The position numbers and the translations under genes are program-made. The notes below the pieces were generated by a model. That model worked only from the letters and a program-made list of their open reading frames with translations. It made no database searches and was not told the origin of the DNA. A DNA stretch of 6,843 nt, from NCBI GenBank assembly GCA_029213105.1, contig JARGNS010000157.1:1-6843 (forward strand). Reading direction: 5' to 3'. The stretch comes from Planctomycetota bacterium (GTDB taxonomy: Bacteria; Planctomycetota; PLA2; JAEUHO01). Every line of letters begins with the position of its first letter. The stretch's first letter is position 1. Positions 4,651 to 6,843 of the stretch are shown here, piece after piece.

Positions 4651-6843
4651 ATGACGCCACTGGCTGCCACGCGAACGCTGCTGACGGGCCCTGCGGGCGC
4701 GGGCAAGACCCATACGGCCCTGGAGCGGATCCGTGCTGCCGCCACGCAGCCGGGCGAGCGCGGGCGCGGGGCGACGCAGCCCGATGACGCCCTCCTGATC
4801 CTCCCGACCTACGCCCAGGTCAATCACATGAAGCGCCGCGCGCTCTCCCGCTGGGACGTGCGTGGCATCTTCGACCGGCCCTTCACGACGTTCACCGCGG
4901 CGGGGGAGCGCTTCCTGGAGGCCTTCCGGGTCCGCGGGCTGCCGAGCCCGGAGGAACGCGATCGCCTCATGGAGGCCGCCCTGCGGGCCTGCGCCGTGCC
5001 GCTCTTCGAGGGCATCCGGGATCGCCCGGGCTTCCGCACCCACCTGCTGCGCCTCGTCAAGGAACTCAAGCAGACCGGGCTCGAGGGGGGCGAGGCGCGG
5101 GAGCATCTCGCCGCCGCCCAGGGCGAGGTCTCGACGCCGTCGCAGCGCAAGCTCGACGGCTTCCTCGCCGTGTTCCAGGCCTACGAGGACCTCCTCGAGA
5201 AGGCGGGCCTGGAAGATCACGAAGACGCCCTGCGGCGACTCGCCCACAGCCTCGAGGATCACCCGCCGGTGTGTCCCCCGCGCCTGCTCGTCGTGGACGG
5301 CTTCGATGACTTCTCGCAGGTCGAGGAACGCATCCTCGAGGCGCTGGCGCGGGCCGTCACCGCGGCAGGCGGCGAGGTGCTCGTCACCCTGCCGTGGGAC
5401 GCCGCACGGCCGCAGCTCTTCGCCACGTCGCGGGGCACGCGCCGGCGGCTCCTGGCGGCCGGCTACGTCGAGTCCACGCTGGACGGCTTTCCGCGTGCCG
5501 AGGCGGGGCCGCTCGCGCACATCGCGGCGACGCTCTTCGGTGCCCCCGGCAAGCCCCTCGAGGGGGGCGAGGCCGTCGGCTCGATCGTCGCCGGCGACGC
5601 GGAGGACGAGGCCGAGAGCATCGCGCGCGCCGTGCGCGCCATGCGGGGCCCGGAGGGCTTCGCCGCCGATGGCGGCGTGCGGGGGTGGCGCGACATCGGC
5701 GTCGTCGTTCGTTCCCTGCCGGCGCATGCCGCGCGCCTGGAGAGTGCCTTCGCGCGCCTGGGCGTGCCCCTGCGCGTGGTGGGGGCCGGGGAGGCCCTGG
5801 CGAGTGAGCCCGTCGTGCGCGCCTTGCGGGGTCCGCTCGGCGTTCTCGAAGGGGCCACCGAGGCCGGCGACTTCGACGCCGGCAGTCTGTTGGCCTGGCT
5901 GCGCTGGCGCACCCTGGTGGGGGCCGACGCGGCCTCCGTCGAGGCCGTCGACGCCTGGGACATGGGCTTCCGCGAGCGCGGGTTCCCGCCCGACTTCGCG
6001 GCCTTCCTCGCCGCCGCGCCGTCGCCGCTGCGCGCAGCCCTCACGGAGCTGGACGTCCATGCGGCACAGCTGCGCCAGGCCGCCGATCCCGACGCCCGCT
6101 ACCGCGTCCTCGCCGAGGCCGTGCGGGCGGTCGTGCCCCTGCCGGAGCCCTCGGGCTTCGACGCCGCGGGCCGTCCGCACGACCGCGTCCACGATGAACG
6201 CCTCGCCCGCGCCATCGCGGCCCTCGCCCGCGTGGAGGCGATCCTGCATGCCCTGCGCGGTGCGGCCGAGCGCGTCCAGGTGGGCGGCGCCGCCGATGCC
6301 GGCGAAGCCGTGAAGCAACTCCGTGAGGCCATCGAGCACACATCCTTCCGCCCGGTCGACCGGCGTCTCGATGCCGTCACCCTCATGGACGTCGAGGAGG
6401 CCCGCTTCTGGGAGTTGCGTCTCATCGTCGTCGGCGGACTCGAGGAGGGGGCCTTCCCCCTGCGACCGCGCGAGGACGTCCTGCTGCGTGACGCCGATCG
6501 GCGTGCCCTGCGTGCGAAGGACGCCGCCCTGCGGCTGCCGCTGGCCGTCGATCGCGAGGCCCGCGAGCGGCGCCTGTTCTACGGCGCCGTGACGCGTGCC
6601 ACGGGGCGGCTGCTCCTGACGCGGCGTGCCTACGACGACAAGGGCGATCCCAAGGAGCGCTCGGCCTACCTGCGCGAGCTCGAGAACGTCGTCACCCCGA
6701 CGGTGCTTGCCCTGGCGCGCACGCCGGGTCGCGTCGTGCGTCCGCCCCAGGAGTGCTTCACGACCCAGGACCTGCGCCTGCTGGCCGCGGGCCGCCTCGG
6801 GCCGTGGTTCGCCGTCGACAGCACCGACGCGGACGCCGTCACC
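4651..6843 (+). CDS. AddB-like helicase/nuclease family protein (3' end missing)
   Basis: The frame is open from ATG 4651 to the window edge, giving 731 residues of an unfinished protein. It resembles AddB-type subunits of the double-strand-break repair helicase-nuclease (AddAB/RecBCD function), which process DNA ends in the cytoplasm for recombination. Walker A 'GPAGAGKT' is at 13-20. A Walker-B-like 'LLVVDGFDDF' (212-221) has Asp-Gly where true helicases have Asp-Glu, as in AddB proteins. Residues 580-603 hold the pattern DVEEAR...VVGGLEEGAFP, and 'RRLFYGAVTRA' (640-650) is a helicase motif VI relative. The PD-(D/E)XK nuclease domain and iron-sulfur cysteines expected at the C-terminus would lie beyond the window, so nuclease activity cannot be judged. 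The ribosome site is weak: GGGAG at 4633-4637, 13 bases away. An AddA-like partner might follow downstream. A lone PD-(D/E)XK family protein is the alternative. Confidence 0.8.
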   Translation, partial: MTPLAATRTLLTGPAGAGKTHTALERIRAAATQPGERGRGATQPDDALLILPTYAQVNHMKRRALSRWDVRGIFDRPFTTFTAAGERFLEAFRVRGLPSPEERDRLMEAALRACAVPLFEGIRDRPGFRTHLLRLVKELKQTGLEGGEAREHLAAAQGEVSTPSQRKLDGFLAVFQAYEDLLEKAGLEDHEDALRRLAHSLEDHPPVCPPRLLVVDGFDDFSQVEERILEALARAVTAAGGEVLVTLPWDAARPQLFATSRGTRRRLLAAGYVESTLDGFPRAEAGPLAHIAATLFGAPGKPLEGGEAVGSIVAGDAEDEAESIARAVRAMRGPEGFAADGGVRGWRDIGVVVRSLPAHAARLESAFARLGVPLRVVGAGEALASEPVVRALRGPLGVLEGATEAGDFDAGSLLAWLRWRTLVGADAASVEAVDAWDMGFRERGFPPDFAAFLAAAPSPLRAALTELDVHAAQLRQAADPDARYRVLAEAVRAVVPLPEPSGFDAAGRPHDRVHDERLARAIAALARVEAILHALRGAAERVQVGGAADAGEAVKQLREAIEHTSFRPVDRRLDAVTLMDVEEARFWELRLIVVGGLEEGAFPLRPREDVLLRDADRRALRAKDAALRLPLAVDREARERRLFYGAVTRATGRLLLTRRAYDDKGDPKERSAYLRELENVVTPTVLALARTPGRVVRPPQECFTTQDLRLLAAGRLGPWFAVDSTDADAVT

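Noticed and set aside
3446..4654. A 402-residue open frame on the + strand opposite the FabH-like gene
   Set aside because: It is antisense to an enzyme with a complete catalytic triad and shows only a repetitive Val/Asp/Ala/Arg composition.
4511..4660. Upstream start for the FabH-like protein at 4660
   Set aside because: The 50 added residues are low-complexity, precede the usual FabH beginning, and overlap the start of the divergent gene.
4243..6339. A 698-residue open frame on the - strand opposite the AddB-like gene
   Set aside because: It is antisense to a protein with clear family motifs, has a low-complexity Arg/Gly/Ala composition, and runs into the FabH-like gene in another frame. 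Long shadow frames are expected in DNA this G+C-rich.

Overview
The window is very G+C-rich (about 70% by eye) and densely coding. It carries four complete protein genes and the 5' part of a fifth. No RNA gene, CRISPR array, insertion sequence or other sign of recent transfer was seen. The best taxonomic guess is a high-GC member of the Planctomycetota. This rests on a secreted protein that opens with a short HEAT-like helical pair of the kind common in planctomycetal surface proteins and ends in a PDZ domain, next to a second secreted PDZ protein. It is an inference from protein style, since no marker gene is present.

Left part (71-2566, + strand): two exported PDZ-domain proteins of unknown function lie 46 bases apart, each with a signal peptide and a good Shine-Dalgarno sequence. 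A strong intrinsic terminator with an 11-bp stem follows the second gene, so they probably form the end of an operon or a two-gene operon. Neither has a protease domain, so they look like scaffold or adaptor proteins of the cell envelope. The second contains an apparent internal duplication of a 34-residue module.

Middle (2600-3247, + strand): a small membrane-anchored cysteine phosphatase of the dual-specificity/tyrosine phosphatase type. It starts only 33 bases after the terminator. By the positive-inside rule its catalytic domain would sit outside the cytoplasm.

Right part: on the - strand, converging on the phosphatase gene, is a 400-residue FabH-like ketoacyl-ACP synthase III (3308-4510). 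Its Cys-His-Asn triad is intact, but it is longer than standard FabH and seems to lack two conserved arginines of the CoA/ACP site. Divergent from it (4651 to the right edge, + strand) is a long open gene for an AddB-like helicase/nuclease protein, cut by the window end. The 140-base intergenic space holds a plausible sigma70-like promoter for the synthase gene, a 14-bp palindrome, and an 8-bp direct repeat with an 11-bp period, which may be regulatory sites.

No convincing novel multi-gene system is visible. The most notable points are the PDZ pair with its internal repeat, the divergent FabH-like enzyme, and the probable extracytoplasmic phosphatase.
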